Of a DNA stretch of 36,859 bases, positions 7,439 through 16,155 are shown in pieces. The notes beneath the pieces were generated by a model. That model saw nothing but the letters and a program-made list of their open reading frames with translations. It ran no database searches and had not been told where the DNA came from. The stretch's first letter is position 1; each line of letters starts with the position of its first letter. The DNA comes from Desulfotomaculum sp. Lineage in GTDB: Bacteria > Bacillota > Desulfotomaculia > Desulfotomaculales > Desulfallaceae. The position numbers were made by a program, and so were the translations under genes. The DNA lies in contig JAENYQ010000030.1 of NCBI GenBank assembly GCA_016841675.1, positions 1 through 36,859 on the forward strand, written 5' to 3'.

Positions 7439-7947
7439 AAGTGGCATAGAGGTCCAATGGGCTGCTATAGTGCTAACTACTAGAGAAGAAATTGTTATAA
7501 GAATAAATAATTTTAAACGTAGCTAATTAGTTATTATTGCGCACAGGTTTAGAGCCCTAAAAAGTGTGTCCCTCTTTGATTTTAGGATGTCGTACAATTG
7601 CAAAATGCAATTTTTGCGTTATAGTATAAGAGTAACGATTTAGCATAGGACGAGAGTCGGTAGATCTCTAAAAACCTAACCTGGTAATCAAAAAATGGTT
7701 TGAACAAAGCTGCATGTAAACCATACAAAGTTCTTAGGCTGCGATAAGGACAAGGAAACCTGATTATCAATGGGCAACAAAATTGGAGGTGAATAATAAA
7801 TCAGTTAGTGAAGATATCTAATGAAGATATTAATAATTCTTACCTGACAGCAAATAAGGAACTGAAAGCATAATGATTCTTGGTTTGGGTGCTTAGAGTG
7901 TTACAGAAGTTTGAGTAATACATAATAAAAAGTAGGAGATGACCAGA
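7439..7947. other. Gene-poor intergenic stretch
   Basis: I see no supportable gene here. The palindrome ATTGCAAAATGCAAT (7597-7611) lies just upstream of TTGCGTTATAGTATAA, which contains a TATAGT element and could be a regulated promoter. A TTGGAGGTG site at about 7783-7790 is followed by a frame that stops after ten codons, and a neighbouring frame continues as NEDINNSYLTANKELKA before stopping. This looks like a decayed short gene. The gap ends at the ribosome binding site of the lipoprotein gene. Confidence 0.5.
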
Positions 7948-10023
7948 GTGTTAAGAAAGAAATATTATTGGCATATTATGGCATTGGCTATGGTACTGCT
8001 CTTACTGGCAGCCGGCTGCGGGAAAAGCACTGCAGGCGATACTACCTGGGACTACGAAAAAAGTATCCAGAATCCCCTGAAAGCTACCACAGGAAGCAGT
8101 GAAATTAAACTGGGAAATATTGAAACGGATGGCGTTGAAGTCACGATTCCGGGTAATGCCTTTGCTGCACCGACCGAAGTTAGCCTGGTCAATCCTGATC
8201 AAGTCCCCCAATACATAGGCGCGCAAATGACTGGCTTCGGTGCTCCTATCGATCTTTCTGCCGGTGAACAACCTGTGCGACTGTTGCAGCCGGTAACAGT
8301 CAAAATGAAATATGATCCGGCCACATTGGGAACTGACCTGGAGTCCGGGGCTCTTTACATGGGCTACTTTAATGGGACGGAATGGCAATATGTTAAGCCT
8401 CAGGTGAACAAAGAGCAACATATTATGACATTTACAACGAGTCATTTTTCTCTGTTTGGCCAGGCCAAGCTCACTGTTGATCAAAGAATCGAACAATTTA
8501 CCAGTAATGCTGCTCTGGCCGATTGGGCACAGGATCAGACAAACAGTATTACTGATGAGGCTATGGAAAGAGTAATCGATCATATCTTAAAAGATAAGCT
8601 CAAGATCAACGACGAAGCGGTGAAAGGTCAGATCATTAACAGCATCATTAAAGACGATGAATGGGGTGGCATGCTGGAGAGCATTGCCGGTGGTGACCCC
8701 GCCCAATTCAACCAGAATTTGCAGGTTCTCGTCGGCAAGAAGATCGTCGAAAATGTGTCCGTTTCCAAGCTTTCCAGTGCTTTAGGGGCGCTCACAGATG
8801 ATTTCGGCATTGCCACAGTTCAAAAAGCCAGCGAAGCTGCCGGCTATCTTGCCGAGGGTCGGGCAACAGACGCCGCAAGAATCATCGGTGAACATATCGC
8901 AGACCAATTTATGATTACCTCCGTCGGAAAAATTGCGGTAGCAGCAGTGGACAACCAGATCCAGAGCTGGAAAAACGAAGAGATCGAGGCTGCCTACCAA
9001 GCGTACAAGAATGGAGCTAGCAGTAAGGTTCCCTGGTGGGGCTATCAGGTTGAAAAAAATAATTTCGATGATGTCTGGAGTCAGATGGGCGGAGCCGCAC
9101 GGCAGTTAGAAATAGAAGCTGTTGCTGCTCAGGAAAAAGTGCGTAAAGAAGCCGGAATGCCTGCTTTAACAGATCAGGAAAAAGAAAAAATTAGAACTAT
9201 GGTTCAAAGAGATCTCAAAAAGCAATTCGAGCAGCGTGTAAAGACAGATGCGGAAATCGATAAGAAAAAAGCCGAATTTGAAATGATCATGGAAATGTAT
9301 AAATCCTCGGGATTTATGGAAAAAGGACGATGGGGATGGGAAAAAGAATATGAACTGGAGCAACGCCTGGGTATACTGCTCCACTTCAAGGATAAGCTGC
9401 TCAAAGATACCGGCAGGATATTCATTAAAAGTGGCAATAGCCATAATGAAGAAGCAATTTCTGTGGAAGAGTTAAAGTCAATTGCTATGAAATGGTTCAG
9501 TACCACCGACCCAATTAAGCGACAACAGGAATATGAAGACTACCTGCAGAAAGAATTTGGCATTACGTTTGCTCCAACGGTAGCTTTATTAAATGGTCAA
9601 TGGACATCAGCTGCTCTAACCATCGAGGAATATGATCTCGGACCTGCGCCGGCAGCAGAAGAAAAAGCATCGGAAGAAAAATCGGAACTCGGATGTGATT
9701 TGACAGATTTAGATGTTTACAACATGATCAAAGCAGGGTTGGAAGAAAACAAGGGTAAACCCAAACCCCTAAAAATAGGATTACAACTGGATGACAATGG
9801 TTCAGGAACCATGAGTTTTACGGATGAGGACGGAGAGAAGAACAACCTGTCGGCCACCTATAAGGATGGTACACTCACTGCTTCCACGAGCCAGGAGGGT
9901 GCTTCTATTACCATGCAGGCAAGAGCAAGCGAAGCAGGTGGGACGATCTCTTTAAATGGCAGCTTTGCAATCAATTTGCCACAAAAAGCCTGGATCAAAG
10001 GAACCTGGTCAGCAACTAAATAA
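7948..10023 (+). CDS. Large lipoprotein with ZU5-like and lipocalin-like domains
   Basis: GTG at 7948 is preferred, as TAGGAG (7933-7938) is 9 bp upstream; the ATG at 7939 overlaps that site. The product is 691 residues. It has a lipoprotein signal (MALAMVLLLLAAGC, lipobox cysteine about residue 24). A beta-sandwich region (about residues 45-175) with VEVTIPGNAFAAPTEVSLV and a closing ITFTTSHFSLFG-like strand resembles ZU5-type domains. A long helical middle (180-540) includes a Lys/Glu-rich predicted coiled coil. A C-terminal beta domain has repeated Gly-turns (DDNGSGTMSFTDEDGEKN). The function is unknown; it is probably a membrane-anchored surface protein. It is followed after 22 bp by an Lgt-family gene, suggesting a dedicated maturation pair. 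Confidence 0.75.
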   Translation: MLRKKYYWHIMALAMVLLLLAAGCGKSTAGDTTWDYEKSIQNPLKATTGSSEIKLGNIETDGVEVTIPGNAFAAPTEVSLVNPDQVPQYIGAQMTGFGAPIDLSAGEQPVRLLQPVTVKMKYDPATLGTDLESGALYMGYFNGTEWQYVKPQVNKEQHIMTFTTSHFSLFGQAKLTVDQRIEQFTSNAALADWAQDQTNSITDEAMERVIDHILKDKLKINDEAVKGQIINSIIKDDEWGGMLESIAGGDPAQFNQNLQVLVGKKIVENVSVSKLSSALGALTDDFGIATVQKASEAAGYLAEGRATDAARIIGEHIADQFMITSVGKIAVAAVDNQIQSWKNEEIEAAYQAYKNGASSKVPWWGYQVEKNNFDDVWSQMGGAARQLEIEAVAAQEKVRKEAGMPALTDQEKEKIRTMVQRDLKKQFEQRVKTDAEIDKKKAEFEMIMEMYKSSGFMEKGRWGWEKEYELEQRLGILLHFKDKLLKDTGRIFIKSGNSHNEEAISVEELKSIAMKWFSTTDPIKRQQEYEDYLQKEFGITFAPTVALLNGQWTSAALTIEEYDLGPAPAAEEKASEEKSELGCDLTDLDVYNMIKAGLEENKGKPKPLKIGLQLDDNGSGTMSFTDEDGEKNNLSATYKDGTLTASTSQEGASITMQARASEAGGTISLNGSFAINLPQKAWIKGTWSATK

Positions 10024-10045
10024 ACGATTTGTTGAGGAGCAACAA

Positions 10046-10882
10046 GTGCTGAAAGAGCTAATCACATTCAATTTATGGGGACAGCAGTGGGTGGTCAATT
10101 CTTATGGATTTTTCATGGGATTAGCAGCCATTGCTGTCCTTTCCCTTGGCTTATATAGTGCCCATAAAATGGGACTTCCCTTGCTGCGTAGCTTGATGTG
10201 CTTAATTGTGATGACCATTTCTGTTCCCGTGGGAGCAAGGGTATTGAATGTTGCTATCAATCCAACCGTTTACGCTCAAAACACTGGTCGTATCATGGCA
10301 TTTGAACCAACCGGTTTTTCTTTGCTAGGCGGTTTGCTTCTGGCTGCGTTGACAGGTCTGTTCACCACCCGATTATTGAAAATTTCTATGTGGCGTCTAG
10401 GAGATGCCGTTGCACCAGGGTTGGGGATCGCGCTAGCCTTGATGCGATTAGGCTGTTTTTTCAATGGATGCTGTTATGGATTGCCCAGCTCATTGCCCTG
10501 GGCTGTGCGCTTCCCCTATGGGAGTCCGGCACACAAGTATTATCTGGCGCACAATCATTCCATCGGCGGAGAATTTCAGCTGGGGCAACTTCTTGGTTCT
10601 CCCGCCCTTCATCCGACCCAACTATATGAAATGCTGGCGGCACTGATTGCCGCTGGTCTGACAGTATTTCTAATTAGAAAAAAGACTCCCGTTGGTGTAC
10701 CTTGCCTTGCAGCTGTAATACTCTTCACCCTGACTCGTCTGGGTAATCATTTCCTGCGGGTGCAACCACCAACCAATGAGGTTTCTTTATTTTTTTACCC
10801 GATTATTTACGTTTGTATTCTTTTGCTGGCAGCTATCCTTCTCAAATTAAGGGTTGAGACAGCAAAGCATAATCGGCAGTAA
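10046..10882 (+). CDS. lgt: Prolipoprotein diacylglyceryl transferase family protein
   Basis: The GTG start at 10046 has GAGGAG (10034-10039) 6 bp upstream, giving 278 residues with about seven membrane helices. Lgt-family features: NSYGFFMGLA near the N-terminus, LMRLGCFFNGCCYG (about residues 132-145) in place of the RxGNFxNGE motif, and HPTQLYE (189-195). Lgt transfers a diacylglyceryl group from phosphatidylglycerol to the lipobox cysteine of prelipoproteins. The Cys-rich variant of the signature is typical of secondary Lgt-like paralogues rather than housekeeping Lgt. It lies 22 bp after the large lipoprotein gene, so that lipoprotein is its obvious candidate client (inference). Confidence 0.85.
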   Translation: MLKELITFNLWGQQWVVNSYGFFMGLAAIAVLSLGLYSAHKMGLPLLRSLMCLIVMTISVPVGARVLNVAINPTVYAQNTGRIMAFEPTGFSLLGGLLLAALTGLFTTRLLKISMWRLGDAVAPGLGIALALMRLGCFFNGCCYGLPSSLPWAVRFPYGSPAHKYYLAHNHSIGGEFQLGQLLGSPALHPTQLYEMLAALIAAGLTVFLIRKKTPVGVPCLAAVILFTLTRLGNHFLRVQPPTNEVSLFFYPIIYVCILLLAAILLKLRVETAKHNRQ

Positions 10883-10965
10883 ACCAATGTTCAATTACTA
10901 CCGGGTGCAGTGCAACAATATTTGTTTGATGCTTTAATCGAGCAAGACCTGAACTTACCCGTCCT

Positions 10966-11523
10966 TTATGATGGATCCCAACGTCGAAACAATTGGTGTT
11001 CAATATCAAACTGATCTAGTATTTTACCGACGGTTTGATTGACTATATCACTAATACTAGCGGGTTGATGGTAAAAAGCGGGCATAGGCGGCAGAATAAT
11101 TCCCCCGACCTCGGACAATGCAACCAGCATCCTAAGGTGACCAAGGTGCAGAGGGGTTTCCCTAACCATTAAAACTAACTTTCTTTTTTCTTTAAGAGTC
11201 ACGTCGGCAGCTCGAACCAGTAGATTATCGTTATATGAATGCGCTACCCCGGACAAACTTTTTATTGAGCAAGGCGCTATTATCATACCATGATGCTTAA
11301 ATGAACCGCTGGCTATCGACGCCCCAACGTCTGCGTTATCATAAACGAAGTCTGCCAGTGACTCCACCTCGGATAACTTGTAGTTTGTTTCAAGATTAAT
11401 TGTTCTGTGGGCGCTTTTACTAATGACCAGGTGCGTTTCCACTTTGCATTGCCGCAGTGTTTCTAGGAGCCTAATGCCATATACCGCACCGCTAGCACCT
11501 GATATTCCTATAACCAGTTTCAT
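10966..11523 (-). CDS. ubiX: UbiX-family flavin prenyltransferase
   Basis: This 185-residue flavoprotein has the UbiX fingerprint GISGASGAVYGIRLLETL at residues 6-23. IIAPCSIKSLSGVAHSYNDN follows in the middle, then the prenyl-phosphate side LVLMVRETPLHLGHLRMLV and ILPPMPAFYHQP. UbiX attaches dimethylallyl phosphate to FMN to make prenylated FMN, the cofactor of UbiD decarboxylases. The UbiD gene lies 7.6 kb upstream on the same strand (19122-20573), so this gene most likely supplies its cofactor. It is the last gene of the aromatic cluster, about 80 bp after the MFS gene. Confidence 0.95.
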   Translation of the reverse strand: MKLVIGISGASGAVYGIRLLETLRQCKVETHLVISKSAHRTINLETNYKLSEVESLADFVYDNADVGASIASGSFKHHGMIIAPCSIKSLSGVAHSYNDNLLVRAADVTLKEKRKLVLMVRETPLHLGHLRMLVALSEVGGIILPPMPAFYHQPASISDIVNQTVGKILDQFDIEHQLFRRWDPS

Positions 11524-11601
11524 GATTAAACCCCCTTAATTTAACTGTCATGGACATAATGGATATTTGGAGTTCCAGTGCCGGGCAATTATAATCAATC
11601 C

Positions 11602-12807
11602 TTACTCGGAAGGAGATTCAACTTTCTTCCTTTCCCAAAAAGCAATTATGATAAAGTAAAATAATAAAAATGCTATAGGAAAGATTTGAAAGATCGTCGC
11701 CAAGCCTAAAACATGGCTCATGAGCCCGCCTAAAACAGGCCCTATAACGCTTCCCAAGTCGAGGCCGACATTATATACAGCTGAAGCAATACCCTTGGAA
11801 CGCAAATCTTTGAAACTATGATCGGCCATAAAAATTGCGCTTGTGGTACGCACAATTCCACGCCCCATACCGGTAGCAATGAATAGAATCGTTAATATAA
11901 GAACCGAAGTACTGACCGGAAGTAAAAATACTCCTACGGATAAAATTATAAGTGCCGTATTATTTAACGTGCGATAGTTCACCCACTTCACAAGCAGGCC
12001 CAGCGACATCCTTATTAATGTGGCTGCTGTTCCCATAATTCCCTTAAGAAAACCGATTAAACTCAAGCTAATGCCCTTTTGTAAAGCTAACAGGGGGAAA
12101 AAAGTATTCATCATGTTATTAAGGGCATTAATAATAAAACCAAGTAAAGCGGCCAGGATAACTCCTTTGGGAAGCTTAGTCATTTCGCTAAATGACGGGA
12201 TTTTTCCTTTAAAAAAATCACCCTTATTATTTTTTCCTGGTTGTCGAGCCTGTTCGGCCTCCAATTCAGGCCAGGAAAGTTTAGTTTGCAGCAGTATGGT
12301 CATCCCGGTAACCAGACCCATAATCAAAAAGCATTGTTTAAAGCCCAAGTAATCCGCCAGTACCCCGCCTAAAAAATTACCCACGGCATGACCGGCGGAA
12401 TTAAAAGCCATGTACCAGCCCATAATCTCGCCTATTCGCCGCTTCTCAACCTTTATTTCCAGGCAAAGGGCAAGTAAGATAGTAGTAAGTAATCCAAAAC
12501 TAAAACCATGAGCAAAGATAGCAAGCCCCAAAACAATGGTATTGGTAGAAAGGCCTAAAACAATTGTCGATAGCCCAAATAATAGGGTGAAAATGAAAAA
12601 AAACAGCTGTTTTTGAGAAAACCCGTAAAGCATACCGGCCGGTAGGCGGGAAAGTAACCGGGAAAAAGACATCATTGACATGAAATAACCGATAAACATT
12701 AAGGAAAAATGAAGTGATTGCAAAAAGGGCGAGAGAATTGCGTTTACCCCTCCTTCAGCAATCGTTAAAGCAAACACGAAGATGTAAATAAGATATTCTT
12801 GTTTCAA
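11602..12807 (-). CDS. MFS transporter
   Basis: This 401-residue protein has about 12 membrane helices in two halves of six, split by a charged loop (ELEAEQARQPGKNNKGDFFK). The first cytoplasmic loop LSRLPAGMLYGFSQKQLFF follows the MFS loop 2-3 pattern. MYMAF-type helix 5 (WYMAFNSAGHAVGNFLGG) and RTTSAIFMADHSFKDLRSKG are further MFS-like features. The substrate cannot be read from the sequence. Its place between UspA and UbiX suggests uptake of an aromatic acid, or export of its decarboxylated product. The RBS is GAGGTG-like. Confidence 0.85.
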   Translation of the reverse strand: MKQEYLIYIFVFALTIAEGGVNAILSPFLQSLHFSLMFIGYFMSMMSFSRLLSRLPAGMLYGFSQKQLFFFIFTLLFGLSTIVLGLSTNTIVLGLAIFAHGFSFGLLTTILLALCLEIKVEKRRIGEIMGWYMAFNSAGHAVGNFLGGVLADYLGFKQCFLIMGLVTGMTILLQTKLSWPELEAEQARQPGKNNKGDFFKGKIPSFSEMTKLPKGVILAALLGFIINALNNMMNTFFPLLALQKGISLSLIGFLKGIMGTAATLIRMSLGLLVKWVNYRTLNNTALIILSVGVFLLPVSTSVLILTILFIATGMGRGIVRTTSAIFMADHSFKDLRSKGIASAVYNVGLDLGSVIGPVLGGLMSHVLGLATIFQIFPIAFLLFYFIIIAFWERKKVESPSE

Positions 12808-12891
12808 AAATTACACCTCTTAACTGTTAGAGGTAAACGGATTTGTTGTTTTTTGGTATAGCTGAGCTAACGGTTGATCATGAAGATTAGA

Positions 12892-13344
12892 TTATTTGAT
12901 AATAGTAACTGGAATATTTGTTTTCGCAAGCACTTTATAAGCTACGCTACCTAAAATAGCGCTTTTGAGAACACCCATACCCCTGCTTCCCATAATTATA
13001 TTTTCAAATCCTTTGTCTGTTATATACTGTATAATTCTATTGGCCGGATCTCCTATTAACATAACAGTCTCAACCTGAATACCAGATTCTTCAAATAGTG
13101 CTTTGACATTCTCAAGAACGGATTTGGGAGCCTCTTCAAGTTGTTTTTGCAATTCAGTAAAATTAACTAATTCTGAGTCATGTTTTTGCAATTTAGAAAT
13201 ATTCGCTAATAACTCTTCCATTCTCATAGTCGCTACTGCAAGCAGGGTAAATTTAGTGTCAGGATTTTTTTTTGCCATTCCAAGCGCGTAGTTAACCGCC
13301 CGCATTGAATTATCGGATCCGTCAATCGGTACTAATACTTTCAT
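12892..13344 (-). CDS. Universal stress protein UspA family
   Basis: This 150-residue single Usp domain starts KVLVPIDGSDNSMRAVNYAL. It ends with the ATP-binding motif GSRGMGVLKSAILGSVAYKV and the usual NIPVTIIK strand, so it is probably an ATP-binding type. A Lys/Gln-rich insertion (KLQKHDSELVNFTELQKQLE) in the middle makes a longer helix than usual. AGGAGGTATG precedes the ATG. It lies 84 bp upstream of the MFS gene. UspA proteins often accompany transporters, possibly sensing the energy state. A composite repeat separates it from the upstream aldolase-fold gene. Confidence 0.92.
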   Translation of the reverse strand: MKVLVPIDGSDNSMRAVNYALGMAKKNPDTKFTLLAVATMRMEELLANISKLQKHDSELVNFTELQKQLEEAPKSVLENVKALFEESGIQVETVMLIGDPANRIIQYITDKGFENIIMGSRGMGVLKSAILGSVAYKVLAKTNIPVTIIK

Positions 13345-13445
13345 TTAACATACCTCCTAATTTGCAGATCATAATGATAGTTAAATTTATTATAAGTAAA
13401 TCATGTTTATTTAAAATCTTCAATGTAAATTGAGGTATAGAAACC

Positions 13446-13471
13446 GTTTCCCGGGTATGAACCCGGGAAAC
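13446..13471. terminator. Strong GC-rich stem-loop upstream of uspA
   Basis: GTTTCCCGGGT (13446-13456) pairs perfectly with ACCCGGGAAAC (13461-13471) around a 4-base loop. In the direction of the surrounding minus-strand genes there is no T-run after it, so it may be an mRNA processing or stability element or a terminator that needs help. It lies between the aldolase-fold gene and uspA. Confidence 0.45.
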
Positions 13472-13525
13472 CTATTTATTTAAAAAAATGGTTATACCGT
13501 TAACTCAGTAAATGGTACAGCGTTG

Positions 13526-13637
13526 TGTCATTGCTATGAATACAACGAAGTGAAAAACCTTGTCATTAAGCCTGTCATTCTGAGCGCAGCGAAGAATCTT
13601 AAAGCCCAGATCCTTCGCTAACGCTCAGGATGACAGC
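13526..13637. repeat. Composite intergenic repeat, copy D
   Basis: Starts TGTCATTGCTATGAATACAA, contains GAGCGCAGCGAAGAATCTTA and ends CTCAGGATGACAGCT. Bases 13526-13607 are the reverse complement of 1-82 with one mismatch. It interrupts the minus-strand aromatic cluster between the aldolase-fold gene and uspA, and so may separate uspA-MFS-ubiX into its own transcript. Confidence 0.87.
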
Positions 13638-13678
13638 TCTCCCCAATGGGGATTACTGAGTAAAGGGAATAATCATGT

Positions 13679-14368
13679 TTAAAAATTCAACCCGGTTTTT
13701 AAAAGAAAGTAGTTCCATACCTTTTGAAACTGATTTTCCTTCCAAATCCCCGCATAGCCTGCTTCAATTTCTTCCGGCGGTAATCCCTTTGGTGAACCCA
13801 TTTGATAGGCACGGGTTAGTTTTTCAGCGTTATCTTCGAGGTAAATGGAGGCAAAGAAACAACTTTCTACACTCTCGGTGGCTACGGCACAACCGTGCCC
13901 ACGTATAATTACCACCCGCGCATCACCCAATGCTTTAGCGAGCCGGGTAGCCTTTTCAGCAGTGTTTATATGCCGGCTATCATCATGTACCGGCACACCC
14001 CGGGCAAAAATTGAGCCGTGGTATATAACGGGTATAAACTCTTTCTGCGCAATGAAAAGAGCAGTAGTAACCGGAGGATGCAGGTGCGCCACGGATAAAA
14101 CATCCGGTCGCTCTCGATAAATGGCCAGGTGAATAGGTGTCTCAGTAGGCGCGGGCCCGTTGCCCTCTAAAAAATTTCCGTCCAGATCTACCTTTACTAT
14201 ATCGTCCGGAGTGAGAGTGCACCGTGGCGCTCCCCAACTATTGATCAAAACCTGATTCGTGCCCGGGATACGTGCGCTGACATGACCGCTGAAATCAATC
14301 AACCCGACATATTCAAGCATGCGGCAGCACTGGGCTACCTTTACGCGTAGTTGTTTTATTTCGTCCAT
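13679..14368 (-). CDS. Class II aldolase/adducin-fold protein, possible decarboxylase
   Basis: This 229-residue protein has the class II aldolase metal site: HLHPP (H95, H97) and RGHG (H158), with the acidic E76 in TETPIHLAIY. IDFSGHVSARIP near the N-terminus is the phosphate/carboxylate-binding region. The family includes fuculose-phosphate aldolase but also non-phosphorylated-substrate enzymes such as 3,4-dihydroxyphthalate and hydroxy-carboxymuconate decarboxylases (established knowledge). Given the 4,5-dihydroxyphthalate decarboxylase-like protein and UbiD in the same cluster, a decarboxylase or aldol-cleavage role on an aromatic-derived acid is more likely than sugar metabolism. TTAGGAGG precedes the ATG. 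Confidence 0.85.
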   Translation of the reverse strand: MDEIKQLRVKVAQCCRMLEYVGLIDFSGHVSARIPGTNQVLINSWGAPRCTLTPDDIVKVDLDGNFLEGNGPAPTETPIHLAIYRERPDVLSVAHLHPPVTTALFIAQKEFIPVIYHGSIFARGVPVHDDSRHINTAEKATRLAKALGDARVVIIRGHGCAVATESVESCFFASIYLEDNAEKLTRAYQMGSPKGLPPEEIEAGYAGIWKENQFQKVWNYFLLKTGLNF

Positions 14369-14386
14369 GAAACATTCCTCCTAAAG

Positions 14387-14419
14387 CACCGGACCCCCGG
14401 TATTAACCAGGGACCGGTG
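14387..14419. other. Stem-loop between tctC and the aldolase-fold gene
   Basis: CACCGG (14387-14392) pairs with CCGGTG (14414-14419), extended imperfectly by ACCCCCGGT against ACCAGGG. It lies between two co-directional minus-strand genes with no T-run on that strand. It may tune how much of the tct transcript continues into the aldolase-fold gene. Confidence 0.45.
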
Positions 14420-14474
14420 TTTTAAAGTATTTCTCTTAAGCTTTAAACATACAATGCCTACAGTTATACAAATT

Positions 14475-15536
14475 TTATTGCTTGTACTTATCAAGGGCGC
14501 TGGTCATATTCTGCTTTTCCTCTTCAGACATATTTAGTCCGGAATTTATAATTTCCCTTAATTCAGCTCCGGTCAACGGGTTAATGTCTAACTCCTGTTT
14601 CTTGGCGATTTCAAGCAACTCAGGATCCGCTAAAGCTTTACCAAACGCATCTTGTAAAAACTTTAACCTTTCTTCCGGTACCCCCTCGGGGGCAGCCACT
14701 GCCCGGCCTACTTCGTTAATTGATATAAGAATGTCTATAAGTTGCATACTCTTGTCGTTAAGTCCGGGGAGTTCTTTTACTGTTGGTAGATCGGGCAGTG
14801 CAGCATCCCTTTCATCAGCAATTAACGCCAGAGGCCTCAAATCGCCGTTTTTTATTTGGTCGTATAAACTAGAATAACTTCCGCTGGTAGCTTCTATGTC
14901 TTTACGAATGACAGCCATTTGTGAGTCCGCCTGGGTTTCATATCCCGTTATTATTTCCATTTCATGACCCAGCGCTTCCGCTAGCAAAGCCGCCTCCAAA
15001 AAGGTTTGGGCGCCTGCCCCCGGGGCCCCGTAGCTTAACTTTTTACTACTCTTTAATACATCTTCCAAGGATTGGTATGGCGTATGAGATCCTACAACAA
15101 CCAACCGGGGCTCAGCAGTAATGCGCCCCAACCAGTCAAACTTTAACGTATCATATTGCACCCCGGGATCTTTACTTAGTTGGGCCTGGACGATGCCAGG
15201 GCCATTAGAGATACCAATTGTAAGACCGTCCGGTTTAGACTTATATAATTTATTAGTACCGATAAGATTGCCGGCTCCCGGCTCGTTTTTGCAAACCACT
15301 GTGGCTCCGGTATATTTTTCAAAATAAGGTGCTATTACGCGTACATAAAGATCATACCCTCCGCCGGGTTTATAAGGGATTATCCAAGTAATATTTTTGC
15401 CCTTATAAAAACTAGCTACGTCTTCCTTTGTTGTATCCGACGCATTTTCGCTGCTTTGCTGGTCCCCGCCCCCGCAGGCAGTCAAAGATACTGCTAATAA
15501 TAAAATTAATCCCACTAATATTAACTTGCGAACCAT
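14475..15536 (-). CDS. tctC: Tripartite tricarboxylate transporter binding protein (TctC/Bug)
   Basis: This 353-residue lipoprotein has the signal LILVGLILLLAVSLTACGGG (lipobox cysteine at about 21) and a short Ser/Glu-rich linker. It then has the Bug-family opening ITWIIPYKPGGGYDLYVRVI, followed by VVCKNEPGAGNLIGTNKLYK and the second-domain LSYGAPGAGAQTFLEAALLA. These are the carboxylate-binding loops of Bug proteins. TctC delivers carboxylated ligands (citrate, terephthalate, phthalate, others) to TctAB. Here it is placed last of the tct genes, 142 bp after tctB. The genomic context favours an aromatic dicarboxylate ligand. Confidence 0.93.
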   Translation of the reverse strand: MVRKLILVGLILLLAVSLTACGGGDQQSSENASDTTKEDVASFYKGKNITWIIPYKPGGGYDLYVRVIAPYFEKYTGATVVCKNEPGAGNLIGTNKLYKSKPDGLTIGISNGPGIVQAQLSKDPGVQYDTLKFDWLGRITAEPRLVVVGSHTPYQSLEDVLKSSKKLSYGAPGAGAQTFLEAALLAEALGHEMEIITGYETQADSQMAVIRKDIEATSGSYSSLYDQIKNGDLRPLALIADERDAALPDLPTVKELPGLNDKSMQLIDILISINEVGRAVAAPEGVPEERLKFLQDAFGKALADPELLEIAKKQELDINPLTGAELREIINSGLNMSEEEKQNMTSALDKYKQ

Positions 15537-15678
15537 ATTTTCACCCCACTAATATATTTTTTGTACTAAGGACGCTTCTTCCAACCAATTTCTATAACCA
15601 ATAGCTCTTATGAAAAATTCCAGCACCACCTCTATTCAGCTATCATTGGTTAATAATTGCACCCCTAAATACCTACCG

Positions 15679-16155
15679 CTATGACTGTTGAACCAGTTCT
15701 AGAATTAACCCGCCATAGAAATCAATATTCAGGCCAAACACAAATGCCAGGTAAATAACAATCAACGTACACCCGGGCATAATAATGGAAATCGACCAAC
15801 TTTCTTTACCCTGCAGTTTTAGGTACAGGAACATAAACAAAGCAATCGCTGGGAAAAACCCGATCAAAAAAAGCATTACGATAAGCAGCCCAATCCAAAA
15901 TAGTATCGTCCAATAGCCTTTCAGATTAGTTTCTGATTCTTTCAGCACATCTTTGGAGTCATTGGAACCCTTCTTTTTTTGTCCGATCACACCAAACTCT
16001 CTTAAAATTTGGCCAATCGTTAGAGCCAGGGTCGGGAAAGCTATTATCAGTGGCACAAGCCTAGCTTTTGGTGAGTAACCCAGAGAAATTACTATTACAA
16101 CCACTAACACTAAAGCGAATAATAAGGCTATAAATTTGCCCGCAGTCATCCTCAT
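15679..16155 (-). CDS. tctB: Tripartite tricarboxylate transporter small membrane subunit TctB
   Basis: This 158-residue protein has four predicted membrane helices. The first pair is FIALLFALVLVVVIVISLGY and VPLIIAFPTLALTIGQIL, followed by a charged loop (KKKGSNDSKDVLKESETN) and a second hydrophobic pair with GFFPAIALFMFLYLKLQG. Both the length and topology fit TctB, the small subunit that pairs with TctA. Its ATG overlaps the tctA stop by one base (TAATG), so it is translationally coupled. Confidence 0.9.
   Translation of the reverse strand: MRMTAGKFIALLFALVLVVVIVISLGYSPKARLVPLIIAFPTLALTIGQILREFGVIGQKKKGSNDSKDVLKESETNLKGYWTILFWIGLLIVMLFLIGFFPAIALFMFLYLKLQGKESWSISIIMPGCTLIVIYLAFVFGLNIDFYGGLILELVQQS

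Noticed and set aside
7582-7770. 62-residue minus-strand frame in the 7439-7947 gap
   Set aside because: No ribosome binding site, Cys/Leu/Tyr-rich low-complexity composition and no family resemblance.
10883-10981. Short frame after the Lgt gene reading LLPGAVQQYLFDALIEQDLN
   Set aside because: In frame after the stop and partly overlapping the ubiX 3' end; no start site and no recognised family. Possibly a remnant, too weak to list as a gene.
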